Source of the DNA: Novosphingobium sp. PhB57 | GTDB lineage: Bacteria; Pseudomonadota; Alphaproteobacteria; Sphingomonadales; Sphingomonadaceae | Assembly (NCBI RefSeq): GCF_004342985.1 | Contig: NZ_SMBO01000003.1 | Span: 434,001 to 498,000 of the forward strand | Direction: 5' to 3' | Length of the DNA stretch: 64,000 nucleotides | Shown: positions 30,206-39,546 of the stretch, piece after piece | Layout of the letters: each line of letters starts with the position of its first letter | Numbering within the stretch: position 1 is the stretch's first letter | Translations under genes and position numbers: made by a program | Notes under the pieces: model-generated | Databases searched by the model: none | The model's input: only the letters and a program-made list of their open reading frames with translations | What the model was told of the DNA's origin: nothing

Positions 30206-31050
30206 GAGCGACGATAGACGATCGCGTCGTCAAGGCGAACGAGATTGAAGCGATCGTCGATCCGGGTCATCGATTCGCTGTGACCAAGGCAAAGATAGCC
30301 GCCCCGACGCAGCGCGCCATGCAGGTTGTCCGCCGCCACCTGCCTGCCTGCCTCATCGAAATAGATCAGGAGATTGCGGCAGAGGATCACGTCGAACTGG
30401 CCCTGTGCGGCCATGGAACTGGCGTCGATCAGATTGGCGTAGGCAAAATGCACGGATTCGCGCAAGTCCGCGATCAGGCGGTAGTGCCGATCGTCCCGCT
30501 CGAAATAGGCCGCCCGCAGTTCTTCGGGCATGCGGGCCACGGCGCGCTCGCCATAGTCGCCCTCGCGCGCGGCGGCGAGCGCCGCTGTGTCGATGTCGGA
30601 GCCGACGATCTCGATGTTATAGGCATCCACCAGCGGCCAGAATTCGAGCAGCCAGATCGCGATGGAATAGGCTTCCTCGCCCGTTGCGCAGGGCATCGAC
30701 CAGATGCGGATGCGGTCGCCGGGAATGCGCGTGCGGGCCAGTTCCGGCAGGATCGTATTGGCGAGCGCCGCGAACTGGTGTTCCTCGCGGAAGAAATAGG
30801 TTTCGTTGATGGTGACGGCATTGATCAGTTGCTGCCGTTCTTCCGCGTCGGTCAGGAGGCGGGTGAAATAGGCGCGCGCATCGGGCGATCCGGTGCGCCG
30901 GATCCGATCCACCAGTCGGCGCTCGATATAATAGGTCTTGTTCGGGCCGAAAGTCATGCCGGTCCAGCCGCGCAGCAAGTCGCTGATGCGCGCGATATCG
31001 GCGTTCTCGACGCCCGAACCCGGCGAAAGGCCCGTTCCTGTTTCCGTCAT
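30202..31050 (-). CDS. cheR: chemoreceptor methyltransferase CheR
   Basis: A 282-residue S-adenosylmethionine-dependent methyltransferase that methylates glutamates of chemoreceptors. The N-terminal helical domain (LLRGWTGMTFGPNKTYYIER) is followed by INAVTINETYFFRE and the SAM site IWSMPCATGEEAYSIA. The acidic strand EIVGSDIDTAAL and the motif FDVILCRNLLIYFD follow. It lacks the C-terminal pentapeptide-binding extras or TPR repeats of some relatives. It overlaps cheB and cheA by 4 bases each. Its target should be the operon's own receptor, which has two consensus methylation sites. Confidence 0.94.
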   Translation of the reverse strand: MTETGTGLSPGSGVENADIARISDLLRGWTGMTFGPNKTYYIERRLVDRIRRTGSPDARAYFTRLLTDAEERQQLINAVTINETYFFREEHQFAALANTILPELARTRIPGDRIRIWSMPCATGEEAYSIAIWLLEFWPLVDAYNIEIVGSDIDTAALAAAREGDYGERAVARMPEELRAAYFERDDRHYRLIADLRESVHFAYANLIDASSMAAQGQFDVILCRNLLIYFDEAGRQVAADNLHGALRRGGYLCLGHSESMTRIDDRFNLVRLDDAIVYRRS

Positions 31051-32162
31051 GCGCCGGCCCAGTCGAGCAACTGGCCGGCGATGCGGTCCATCGGCAATAC
31101 CAGGTCGGCGCCGTCCAGCGCGACCAGCGCCCCCGGCATGCCCCAGACGACGGCGCTGTCAGCGTCCTGCGCTATCGCACGGCCGCCCTCGCGCCGCATG
31201 CGCGCCATGGCCTGCGCCCCGTCGTTGCCCATGCCGGTGAGCAGTACCCCCACCAGGGCCTCGGCGCCCAGCACATCGCATGCGGACTCGACGAGCCGAT
31301 CCGTGCTCGGGTGCCAGGGCAAGTCGGCGCGGGCGGGCGCGGCCAGCACGAAAGCCTCTCCCCGGCGGCGTGACAGGATCACGTCGGCATCGCCGCGGCC
31401 GATATAGACATGCCCCGGCAGCAGCGGCACGGCGCCGGTCACTTCGCTGACGGTCAGCGCGCATTGCCGGTCGAGCCTGCGGGCGAGCGGCCCGGTAAAG
31501 CTGGCCGGCATGTGCTGCGCGATGACGATGGGCCAGGGAAAATCAGCCGGCAGCGGCTGCAGCAAGGCATCGAGCGCGGGCGGGCCGCCTGTAGAGGAAC
31601 CGACGATCACCGCGGAAATGCCGTCCAGCGGCTCGGCGCCCGGCAGCTGGGCCGGTTCCCTCCCGACAAGCTGCGTCTCAGCGGGATGCCCGGTCCTCAT
31701 CGCAGAAGCGCGCGCATGAGCCCTTGCCCGCAGGCGGTCGGCCAGACGCACGAAGCGCGGCAGGCGCGCAGACGCCGCCGCGCGCACTTTTTCCACGAGC
31801 GGGTCGGCGATCCGGTCGATCTCCAGCGAGATCGGCCCCTCGGGTTTGGCCACGAAATCGACCGCGCCCAGCGACAGCGCCTCCAGCGTCTCGTCGGCGC
31901 CCTCCTGCGTCAGTGCCGAGACCATGACGACCGGACAGGGCCGGTCCACCATGATCCGGTCGAGACAGGCGAGCCCATCCATCTGCGGCATGTGCACGTC
32001 CATCGTCACCACATCGGGCGCAAAAGTGGAAAGCATGGCCAGCGCCTCGGCGCCATCGCGCGCGACTGCGATCTCGAACCCGCCGTCCTCGCGGAAAAGC
32101 TGGATCAGCAGTTTGCGCATCAGCGCGGAATCGTCGACGATCAGCAGCCGGATCGCGGTCAA
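31047..32162 (-). CDS. cheB: chemotaxis methylesterase CheB
   Basis: A 371-residue response regulator/methylesterase. The receiver domain spans 1-120 with phospho-acceptor Asp55 (VTMDVHMPQMDG) and Lys107. A linker spans about 121-180. The C-terminal esterase has the triad Ser190 (GSSTGGPP), His217 (AQHMPA) and Asp314 (GMGNDGA). All catalytic residues are intact, so CheA-controlled demethylation of the receptor is expected. It overlaps the triple-CheW gene upstream and cheR downstream by 4 bases each. Confidence 0.95.
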   Translation of the reverse strand: MTAIRLLIVDDSALMRKLLIQLFREDGGFEIAVARDGAEALAMLSTFAPDVVTMDVHMPQMDGLACLDRIMVDRPCPVVMVSALTQEGADETLEALSLGAVDFVAKPEGPISLEIDRIADPLVEKVRAAASARLPRFVRLADRLRARAHARASAMRTGHPAETQLVGREPAQLPGAEPLDGISAVIVGSSTGGPPALDALLQPLPADFPWPIVIAQHMPASFTGPLARRLDRQCALTVSEVTGAVPLLPGHVYIGRGDADVILSRRRGEAFVLAAPARADLPWHPSTDRLVESACDVLGAEALVGVLLTGMGNDGAQAMARMRREGGRAIAQDADSAVVWGMPGALVALDGADLVLPMDRIAGQLLDWAGA

Positions 32163-33535
32163 CGCACCGCCTCCAGCAGATCGCGCCCGGCCGCGTCGAT
32201 CAGGGTCAGGGGCGAGACCAGCAGTGCGATGCGCTCCCCCGCGCCGGCACCATCGGCCAGGCGCACATAGCCATCGAAGATCGCGTCCGCCTCGCCGCCG
32301 GCCTCCGGATGCTCGATGGCCGCCTTCGTCAGCCTGATGAGGCCGTCCACGCGTTCGACCAGCAGGCCGACGACATCCCCGCCCTGCCGCGCGAGCACGA
32401 GGCGCCTGCCCTCCCGTTCCGCCACCGATCCGCCGCCGAGCCGCATGGTAACGTCGATCACCGGCACTGCAGACCCGCGCACATTGACCATGCCTGATAG
32501 CCAGCCCGGCGCATCGGGAATAGCCGAGAGAACCGGCACCCGCGCCACCCCTTCCACGGAGCCGAGCGGCATCGCCAGCCGGTTCCCACCCGCTCGCAAG
32601 GCAAGGTAGGCGCTCTCCGCCTCCACAGCCGCCGGGGTCACATCCGGCAAGTCGGGAAGCGCCTCCATCCCGGCCACCGCCTCGGCATCGAGCAAATGAT
32701 CGGCATCGAGCACGGAAATCAGGCGCTCGCCCGAACCGGGACGGCAGATCGCCTGGATCGAGGTCTCCGCATCCCCGCGCAGCAGCACGCCCGGCACCGG
32801 CTCCAGTCGCCCATGCTCGACATGAACGACATTGCGCACCCGCTCGGTCACCAGTCCCACCCGGCCCGCGCCGACGCGCACGACCACGATCTGCTCGCGC
32901 GCGGCAGGGGCTTCGGCCTCGAAACCCAGCAGGCGGGCCAGCGAGAACAGCGGCAAAAGGCTGCCGCGATGTTCGATGGCCCCCAGCGCCGTTGCCGCCG
33001 CTCCGGGAACGACGGCAAGATCGGCGGGCTTCGTCAGCACTTCCTGCACCTGATCGGCGGGCAAGGCGAAACGCTGGCCGGCCAGATCCATGACCAGAAG
33101 TGCCAGGCGCTCGTCCCGCACCGCTTCGCTGCGCTCCGCATGCAGCGGTGCATGGGTCGCAGCGCGTCGCTCCGGAGCCGGGAAACTGGCCGCGAGCAGC
33201 GCATCGAGGTCCAGGTTCTCGCCATCCCCTCCTGCGCCCAGGCCGAGCACGGCATCCACCGCCAGCGCCACCGGCCGGGCGCCGTCCAGCAGCAAGGCCC
33301 GCGCGGGCGCCCCTTCGCCGGCCCCATTCCTGGCATCCCCGAGCGCGAGAACGGGCAGGATGTGCCCCCGAAAGTTGCCAAGGCCCAGCAACCTGGCGGC
33401 ACCGAACGGCACCGGGGTCAGTCGCGGCAGAGCCGAGATTTCGCGAACCAGCCGGGCAGGCAGGGCCATTCGCCGGCCGTCCGCCACGAAATTGAGAACC
33501 GTATCTTCGCTTTCGGCCGCCGCCCGCGCGGACAC
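32159..33535 (-). CDS. CheW with three tandem CheW domains
   Basis: A 458-residue protein made of three successive CheW-type SH3-like units: about residues 10-118 (LNFVADGRRMALPARLVREI), 141-283 (LLVMDLAGQRFALPADQVQE) and 306-453 (LALRAGGNRLAMPLGSVEG). Each shows the beta-strand pattern and the GxxxxRG-type loop (LGNFRGHILPVL, IEHRGSLLPLF, VNVRGSAVPVI). A normal CheW is one such unit of about 150 residues. The start is GTG 33535, 7 bases after the receptor stop; earlier in-frame codons give an arginine-rich frame shadow inside the receptor gene. It probably joins the receptor tips and CheA in unusual stoichiometry. Confidence 0.88.
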   Translation of the reverse strand: MSARAAAESEDTVLNFVADGRRMALPARLVREISALPRLTPVPFGAARLLGLGNFRGHILPVLALGDARNGAGEGAPARALLLDGARPVALAVDAVLGLGAGGDGENLDLDALLAASFPAPERRAATHAPLHAERSEAVRDERLALLVMDLAGQRFALPADQVQEVLTKPADLAVVPGAAATALGAIEHRGSLLPLFSLARLLGFEAEAPAAREQIVVVRVGAGRVGLVTERVRNVVHVEHGRLEPVPGVLLRGDAETSIQAICRPGSGERLISVLDADHLLDAEAVAGMEALPDLPDVTPAAVEAESAYLALRAGGNRLAMPLGSVEGVARVPVLSAIPDAPGWLSGMVNVRGSAVPVIDVTMRLGGGSVAEREGRRLVLARQGGDVVGLLVERVDGLIRLTKAAIEHPEAGGEADAIFDGYVRLADGAGAGERIALLVSPLTLIDAAGRDLLEAVR

Positions 33536-33542
33536 GGACCGA

Positions 33543-35492
33543 TCAGGCGCCGCGGTCGAGCGAAACGGCCAGCGCCGCGATGTCCTCGATCGCCGCCGCC
33601 AGTTCCTCCGCGCCTTGCGCCTGCTGGCGGGCGGCAGCGCTGGCCTGCCGGGCTGCGCCTGCGGCAAGTTCGGCGGCCGAGGCGATCTGGTCGCTGCCGC
33701 TGCGGATCTCGCGCACGGCGTGCAGGATCGCCTGCGCTCCGCCGAGAATGGCGGCATTTCCGCGCCCGGTCTCGGAAAGGTTTTCGGCCATGACGGAGAA
33801 ACGCTCGATCATCGCGCGGTTGCGCCCGCCTTCGGTTTCAGCGGCGCCCACGATCTGGTCGAGATCGCTGCGTACGAGGGTCAAGTGGTCCTGGATGGCG
33901 CGCACCGCGTCCTTGACGTCTTGCGCATTGGCTGCCGCCTCTCGCGCAAGCTTGCGAATATCGCCGGTCACGGTCGAGAAACCGGCGCCGGCACTGCCCG
34001 CTCGGGTCGCTTCCACCGCGCCGTTGACCGCGAGCATGTTGGTCTGGAGCGCGACCAGCGCCAGCCCGTCGCCGATCTTCTCGATCCGGCGGCCGGTGTC
34101 GCCGATCGTGCCGAGCGACGACAGCACCGCGCGGGTTTCCTCGACACTTTCGGTGACGCCTGACACCAGGGCCATCACCTGGGTGCTGCCCTGCTCGGTC
34201 GTGGCGATCACTGCGGCGATGCCCGTGCTGGCCTCTTCCGCGCGTTCCTGGGCGGATATGGCCGCCTTTTCGATCTGCACCATCGCGGCGCTGGCCTGCA
34301 AGGTGGCCGCGCCCTGGATCTGTGCGCCGCGCGAAATCTGCTCGATGGCCACGAGGATCTCGCCCGCCGCGCCGGACAGTTCCTGCACGGTGGCCGAAAG
34401 CTCTTCGGCGGCCGCCGCGATCTGCTCGGCCGCGCCGCTTTCCTGGCCCTGCCCGGCGTTCTCTCCGCCGACTTCGCCCGAAAGCCGGTCTGCCAGCACT
34501 GCCAGCGTCTCGGCGGTCTGCTGGCTCTGCTCCAGCGAGGCCGCCTGCTGCTCCACGGCCTGCCGCGCTTCTGCCGCTGCCGCCGATTGCTCCTCGGCCG
34601 CGGCGGCGATCTGCTCCGCGCCCTTCTCCGCCTCGGTGGCGGCACTGTCGGCCTCCATGGCGGCCAGCGCGATATCCTGCGCGCCCTTCCCGAGCGAGGA
34701 CAGCCGCCCGCGCGCCTCTTGAAGATCGTTCACCAGCGCCCGCCCGCCATCGGCCTGACTGATGGCAACCGTGGCGGCACGGCGGATGCGCTCGGCCACC
34801 TGGCGGATTTCGGAGACGATGCTGTCACCCAGACTGCGGATTTCCGCGGCGTTCCGCTCCGAATCGTCGGCCAGTTCCCGCACTTCGTCGGCGATGATCG
34901 CGAAGCCCCTTCCCGCCTCGTCGGCGCGCGCCGCCTCGATAGCCGCGTTGAGCGCCAGCATCCCGGTCTGCTCCGAAAGGTCCGCCACCGTGCCGCCGAT
35001 CGCGATGATCGACGCGGCCGTGGCCTCCAGCTTCTCGACAAGCTGGACCGATCCCAGCTGCCGCTCGCCATTCAGGACGATCGCGGCGACCGAAGCGTCG
35101 ATCTGCGTCGCCGCTTCGGCAAAGCCCGACTGCACCAGTTCGATGTGCCGCTGCGCAGCGCCCGCGCGCTCGCTGGATTCGCGGAAATTGCCACGCAGGC
35201 TGGCGATCAGCCCGAGCGATTCCTGGGCCGCGCCTGCCGCTTCTTCGGCCGAGACGGAAATGTGATCGGCGGCCCGCTGGAGTTCTCCCGCAGCGCTCGC
35301 CGCCTCGGTAAGCCCGCTGGCGAGTTCCTGTGTCGCCTCGTCCAGCCGTTCGAGCACGGTGACCGCGCGCCGCCCTCCACGGGCCGATGCCGCGGCCGTG
35401 CGCGGCACCGCCTGCGGGGCGACCGGATCGGTGCCGGAGCCCGTGGGGGCCGTCTTGCGGGCAGCCAGCGCGGATTTCTTGACTAGGGGCAT
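33543..35492 (-). CDS. soluble double-headed methyl-accepting chemotaxis protein
   Basis: A 649-residue receptor with no membrane segment and no recognisable ligand domain. It contains two complete signalling hairpins. The first tip is at about 174-206 ([19 protein letters not shown], then [14 protein letters not shown]) and the second at about 483-513 ([18 protein letters not shown], then [14 protein letters not shown]). Two perfect methylation consensus sites, Glu300/Glu301 ([10 protein letters not shown]) and Glu363/Glu364 ([10 protein letters not shown]), lie between them. The N-terminal 45 residues are basic and disordered-looking. ATG 35492 has GAGAGG 7 bases upstream. It leads the operon. 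The layout resembles V. cholerae DosM, a two-signalling-domain receptor that stabilises cytoplasmic arrays. The second tip is more diverged than the first. Confidence 0.9.
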   Translation of the reverse strand: MPLVKKSALAARKTAPTGSGTDPVAPQAVPRTAAASARGGRRAVTVLERLDEATQELASGLTEAASAAGELQRAADHISVSAEEAAGAAQESLGLIASLRGNFRESSERAGAAQRHIELVQSGFAEAATQIDASVAAIVLNGERQLGSVQLVEKLEATAASIIAIGGTVADLSEQTGMLALNAAIEAARADEAGRGFAIIADEVRELADDSERNAAEIRSLGDSIVSEIRQVAERIRRAATVAISQADGGRALVNDLQEARGRLSSLGKGAQDIALAAMEADSAATEAEKGAEQIAAAAEEQSAAAAEARQAVEQQAASLEQSQQTAETLAVLADRLSGEVGGENAGQGQESGAAEQIAAAAEELSATVQELSGAAGEILVAIEQISRGAQIQGAATLQASAAMVQIEKAAISAQERAEEASTGIAAVIATTEQGSTQVMALVSGVTESVEETRAVLSSLGTIGDTGRRIEKIGDGLALVALQTNMLAVNGAVEATRAGSAGAGFSTVTGDIRKLAREAAANAQDVKDAVRAIQDHLTLVRSDLDQIVGAAETEGGRNRAMIERFSVMAENLSETGRGNAAILGGAQAILHAVREIRSGSDQIASAAELAAGAARQASAAARQQAQGAEELAAAIEDIAALAVSLDRGA

Positions 35493-35616
35493 GGAAGACC
35501 TCTCAGATGACCCGGCAGCGGATGGGCCACTCGTGATCCTCCCGGCATATGCGCAAACCATGGCCGCCATCAAGCTCCCAGCACTAAAGCACAGGCCCGA
35601 AAGGAGCGGACGGACA

Positions 35617-35642
35617 GGAACGCCGACCCGGCGGCGGGCGTT
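35617..35642 (+). promoter_or_regulatory. EcfG-type stress promoter upstream of DUF2945 gene
   Basis: GGAAC (35617-35621), 17 bases, then CGTT (35639-35642) matches the alphaproteobacterial general-stress sigma factor consensus. It ends 35 bases before the DUF2945 ATG. Confidence 0.6.
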
Positions 35643-35677
35643 GGCGGAGAATATCCGCGAGCAGGAGCGACAGCGCC

Positions 35678-35890
35678 ATGACGAAGGAATTCAAGAAAGG
35701 CGACAAGGTGGAGTGGGACACCAGCCAGGGCGCGACACACGGCACTGTCCAGAAGAAGCAGACCACCGAGACGCATATCAAGCGCCACAAGGTCGCCGCC
35801 ACGCCGGACGACCCGCAATATATCGTCAAGAGCGACAAGTCGGGCAAGAAAGCGGCGCACAAGCCCGAGGAACTGCGGCGCAAGTCCTGA
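35678..35890 (+). CDS. DUF2945 (hypervirulence-associated TUDOR-like) small protein
   Basis: A 70-residue basic protein of the DUF2945 family. Visible are [20 protein letters not shown] (an SH3/Tudor-like barrel start), [17 protein letters not shown], and [23 protein letters not shown]. The biochemical role is undefined; in alphaproteobacteria these small proteins often belong to the general stress regulon. A GGAGCG site precedes the ATG. A well-matched EcfG-type promoter lies upstream. It is divergent from the chemosensory operon (185-base shared region). Confidence 0.85.
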   Translation: MTKEFKKGDKVEWDTSQGATHGTVQKKQTTETHIKRHKVAATPDDPQYIVKSDKSGKKAAHKPEELRRKS

Positions 35891-35981
35891 AGCCGCGTCT
35901 GCGCGAGGCTGACTTGAGACGGAGCCGGGAGCAATTCGCCTTGCAGAGGCGTTGTGCGGGGCAGGAGAAGGAGCCTGCCCG

Positions 35982-38252
35982 ATGTCGCCCGCGACCCATA
36001 TCATGACCACCGCCCGCCGCGAAATCCTCACCCGTCCGGTTCTTTCGCTCGTTCAGTCCGCGCTGCCCGCACTGTCCGCCACGGAGAACGAGGCGATCGA
36101 CGCAGGCAATACCTGGTGGGACGCCGCGCTGTTCACCGGCAATCCGGACTGGGAGCAATTGCTGGCGATCCCGCCCGCCACGCTGACCGAAGAAGAACGC
36201 GCCTTCATGGACGGCCCGGTCGACAGGCTCTGCGCCATGATCGACGACTGGCGCATGACCTGGGAAACCCGCGACCTGCCGCCCGAAGCCTGGGACTTCC
36301 TGAAGCGCGAGAAGTTCTTCGGCATCATCATCCCCAGGGAACACGGCGGCCTTGGTTTTTCCAACTTCGCGCATAGCGAAATCGTGCGCAAGATCGCGAC
36401 GCGATCGGTCTCCACTGCAGTGACGGCCATGGTGCCCAATTCGCTTGGGCCGGGCGAACTGATCCTGCGCTTCGGCACGAAAGAACAGCAGGAGCACTGG
36501 CTGCCCCGCCTGGCAGACGGGCGCGAAGTGCCGGCCTTCGGGCTTACCAGCCCCGAGGCCGGGTCCGACGCCGCCGCGATGACCGATGAGGGCGTGATCT
36601 GCCGGGGCCAATGGAACGGCGAGGACGTGCTGGGCATCCGCCTCAACTGGCACAAGCGCTACATCACGCTGGGGCCGGTCGCGACCATTCTCGGCCTGGC
36701 TTTCAAGCTGCGTGATCCCGACCATCTGCTGGGCCATCAGGACGATATCGGCATCACAGTCGCGCTCGTGCCCACGGAGCTGCCGGGCGTGACCATCGGC
36801 CGCCGCCACATCCCCTCCATGCAGACGTTCCAGAACGGTCCCAACGAAGGGCATGACGTGTTCATCCCGCTGGAAAACGTGATCGGCGGGCCGGAGCGCG
36901 TCGGCCAGGGCTGGAAGATGCTGATGAGCGCGCTGGCGGCCGGGCGCGGGATCTCGCTGCCTTCGCTCTCGGCGGCAGCAGGCGCTTTCGCGGCCCATAC
37001 CACCGGCGCTTATGCCCGCGTCCGCTCGCAGTTCAACCTGCCGATCGGCAAGTTCGAAGGCATTCAGGAGCGCCTCGCCCGCATCGCCGGCAACGCCTAT
37101 CTGCTGGACGGCGCGCGGCGGCTGACGTGCGCCGGGCTGGACCAGGGCAACCACCCGGCGGTGATTTCCTCGATCCTCAAGCTTCACGCCACCGAGCGGA
37201 TGCGCGTCGTCATCAACGATGCCATGGATGTGCACGGCGGCAAGGCGATCATCGAAGGACCGCGCAACTACCTCGGCAGCCAGTACCGCGCCATTCCGGT
37301 GGGCATCACGGTGGAAGGCGCCAATATCCTCACCCGCAGCCTGATGGTCTTCGGACAAGGCGCGATCCGCTCGCACCCCTACCTGCTGGAGGAAATCCGC
37401 GCCGTGGGCGATGCCAATCGCGGCCGGGCGCTGGCGAATTTCGACCAGGTGCTGTGGAAGCACATCGGCCATGCGCTGAAGACGGCGATCCGCGCCTTCG
37501 TGCGCGGCTGGAGCGGCGGCAGGTTCGCCCCCGCGCCCAGGGCAGGCAAGGCCACGCGCTATTACCGGCAGATGAGCCGCTATGCCGCCGCTTTCGCTTT
37601 CGTTTCGGACATCTCGTTCCTGACGCTCGGCGGCGAACTCAAGCGGCGCGAACTGCTCTCGGGCCGCCTGGGTGACGTGCTTTCCGAACTCTATCTGCTG
37701 TCCGGCGCGCTCAAGCGCTGGGAAGACGAAGGCCGGCAGGACGAAGACCTGCCGCTGCTGGCCTGGTGCATGGAAAGCGGCTTCGCCACCATCGAGCAAC
37801 GCTTTGCCGAGATCATCGCCAACTTCCCGGCCCGTCCGGTCGGCTGGATGCTGCGCCTGTTCATCCAGCCTTTCGGCCGCCGTCGCAACGGCCCGTCGGA
37901 CCGCACGATCCGCCAGTGCGCGGACATCCTGCTGGAACCCTGCGCCGCGCGCGACCGGCTGGTGGAGAACGTCTATATCGGCGGAGCGGACGAGGCCGTC
38001 GGCCGCCTGACCGACGCTTTCCAGCAAACCGTGGCGACCCAGCCCGTCCACGACCGCCTGCGCAAGGCGCGCATCCGCGATCTGGACAAGGCGCACGAAC
38101 AGGGCCTCATCACCGATGGGGAACTGGAGAGCTTGCGCGCCGCCGATGCGGCCGTGGCGGAAGTGATCGCGGTGGACGACTTCGCGGCCGAAGACCTCGA
38201 CCAGTCCGGCCACGAAACGGCCACCCCGCGCATTGCCGAGCCCGCCGAATGA
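35982..38252 (+). CDS. fadE: FadE-type acyl-CoA dehydrogenase (with DUF1974)
   Basis: A 756-residue FAD-dependent acyl-CoA dehydrogenase of the large FadE type, the first step of beta-oxidation. The N-terminal part shows FFGIIIPREHGGLGFSNFAH, the central FAD-binding part SLGPGELILRFGTKEQQEHW and FGLTSPEAGSDAAA. Later come NDAMDVHGGKAIIEGPRNYL and VEGANILTRSLMVFGQGAIR. The last about 280 residues form the DUF1974 domain specific to FadE. Membrane association is usual for the family. The start is ATG 35982, with AGGAGAAGGAG 8-18 bases upstream. Its stop overlaps the thiolase ATG, so the genes are translationally coupled. Confidence 0.92.
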   Translation: MSPATHIMTTARREILTRPVLSLVQSALPALSATENEAIDAGNTWWDAALFTGNPDWEQLLAIPPATLTEEERAFMDGPVDRLCAMIDDWRMTWETRDLPPEAWDFLKREKFFGIIIPREHGGLGFSNFAHSEIVRKIATRSVSTAVTAMVPNSLGPGELILRFGTKEQQEHWLPRLADGREVPAFGLTSPEAGSDAAAMTDEGVICRGQWNGEDVLGIRLNWHKRYITLGPVATILGLAFKLRDPDHLLGHQDDIGITVALVPTELPGVTIGRRHIPSMQTFQNGPNEGHDVFIPLENVIGGPERVGQGWKMLMSALAAGRGISLPSLSAAAGAFAAHTTGAYARVRSQFNLPIGKFEGIQERLARIAGNAYLLDGARRLTCAGLDQGNHPAVISSILKLHATERMRVVINDAMDVHGGKAIIEGPRNYLGSQYRAIPVGITVEGANILTRSLMVFGQGAIRSHPYLLEEIRAVGDANRGRALANFDQVLWKHIGHALKTAIRAFVRGWSGGRFAPAPRAGKATRYYRQMSRYAAAFAFVSDISFLTLGGELKRRELLSGRLGDVLSELYLLSGALKRWEDEGRQDEDLPLLAWCMESGFATIEQRFAEIIANFPARPVGWMLRLFIQPFGRRRNGPSDRTIRQCADILLEPCAARDRLVENVYIGGADEAVGRLTDAFQQTVATQPVHDRLRKARIRDLDKAHEQGLITDGELESLRAADAAVAEVIAVDDFAAEDLDQSGHETATPRIAEPAE

Positions 38253-39535
38253 GCCGCCCGGTCTATATCGTCGACGGTGCCCGCACCCCGTTCCTGAAGG
38301 CGCGCGGCGGCCCCGGTCCCTTCACCCCGGTCGATCTGGCCGTGCAGTGCGGGCGGCCGCTGCTGCTGCGCCAGCCGTTCACGCCGACGGCCTTCGATCA
38401 GGTGATCCTGGGCTGCGTGAACGTCATCGCGGACGAGGCCAACCCGGCCCGCGTCGCCGCCCTGCGCCTTGGCTGCGGCCCCCAGACCACCGCCTTCACC
38501 GTGCAGATCAACTGCGGCTCCGGCATGCAGGCGATGGACACGGCCTATCGCTACATCGCCGACGGCGGCAGCGACCTGATCCTGGCAGGCGGAGCCGAAG
38601 CCTTGAGCCACGCCCCGCTGGTGCTGCGGCAGGACGCGGTGGAATGGCTGGCGGAAATGCAGGGCAACAAGTCCGGCCCGCTCGGCGCGCTCAAGGCCGC
38701 AAGCCACTTCCGGCCCGATTTCCTGAAGCCCATCGTCGGCCTCGAACGCGGGCTGACCGATCCGATCACCGATCTCGGCATGGGGCAGACCGCCGAAGTG
38801 CTCGCCCACCTCTTCTCGATCTCGCGCGAGGCGGCGGACCGTTATGCGGTAGAGAGCCACAAGCGGCTGGCGAAGGCGCAGGCGGAAGGCTGGCTGAAAG
38901 GCGAACTCGAACCCGCCTTCGCCCGTGACGGCACCGTCCACGACCACGACGACGGCGTCCGACCGGACAGCGAGCCTGCCAAGCTGGCCAAGCTCAAGCC
39001 CGTGTTCGAGCGGCCCTACGGCAAAGTCACGGCCGGCAACAGTTCGCAGATCACTGACGGCGCCTGCTGGACCATTCTCGCCTCGGAAGCGGCGGTGGAG
39101 CGCCATGGCCTCAAGCCCCGCGCGCGCATCGTCGACAGCCAGTGGTCAGCGCTCGATCCCTCGATCATGGGCCTCGGGCCGGTGCTTGCTTCCACCGCGC
39201 TGCTGAAACGCAACGAACTCTCGCTGGACAGCATCGACCTCTGGGAACTGAACGAGGCTTTCGCCGCGCAAGTGCTGGCCTGCCTGGCCGCTTGGCAGGA
39301 CGAGGGCTTCTGCCGCGAGGTGCTCGGTCTGGAAGGCGCGGCGGGCACCATCGATCCCGGGCGCATAAATGTCGACGGCGGGGCGATCTCGCTCGGCCAT
39401 CCGGTCGGTGCCAGCGGCGCGCGCATCGCGCTCCATCTGGTGCAGGCGATGGAGCGGCTGGGCAGCGGCCGGGGCATCGCCACCGAATGCATCGGCGGGG
39501 GCCAGGGCGGCGCCATGCTGATCGAACGCGCATGA
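38249..39535 (+). CDS. acetyl-CoA acyltransferase (thiolase)
   Basis: A 428-residue thiolase of the FadI type, the last step of beta-oxidation (3-ketoacyl-CoA + CoA to acetyl-CoA + shortened acyl-CoA). The active-site nucleophile is Cys89 (INCGSGMQAM). The second site is His384 (SLGHPVGASGAR) and the C-terminal acid/base is Cys414 (TECIGGGQGGA). The length matches FadI (about 436) rather than FadA (about 390). Its ATG overlaps the FadE stop. The FadJ start follows 11 bases after its stop, with AAGGAGG in between. FadI and FadJ normally form a complex. Confidence 0.92.
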   Translation: MSRPVYIVDGARTPFLKARGGPGPFTPVDLAVQCGRPLLLRQPFTPTAFDQVILGCVNVIADEANPARVAALRLGCGPQTTAFTVQINCGSGMQAMDTAYRYIADGGSDLILAGGAEALSHAPLVLRQDAVEWLAEMQGNKSGPLGALKAASHFRPDFLKPIVGLERGLTDPITDLGMGQTAEVLAHLFSISREAADRYAVESHKRLAKAQAEGWLKGELEPAFARDGTVHDHDDGVRPDSEPAKLAKLKPVFERPYGKVTAGNSSQITDGACWTILASEAAVERHGLKPRARIVDSQWSALDPSIMGLGPVLASTALLKRNELSLDSIDLWELNEAFAAQVLACLAAWQDEGFCREVLGLEGAAGTIDPGRINVDGGAISLGHPVGASGARIALHLVQAMERLGSGRGIATECIGGGQGGAMLIERA

Positions 39536-39546
39536 AGGAGGCCACG

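Noticed and set aside
35826-38213. A 795-codon open frame antisense to fadE
   Set aside because: Same antisense composition, no motif, and it spans two intact sense genes.
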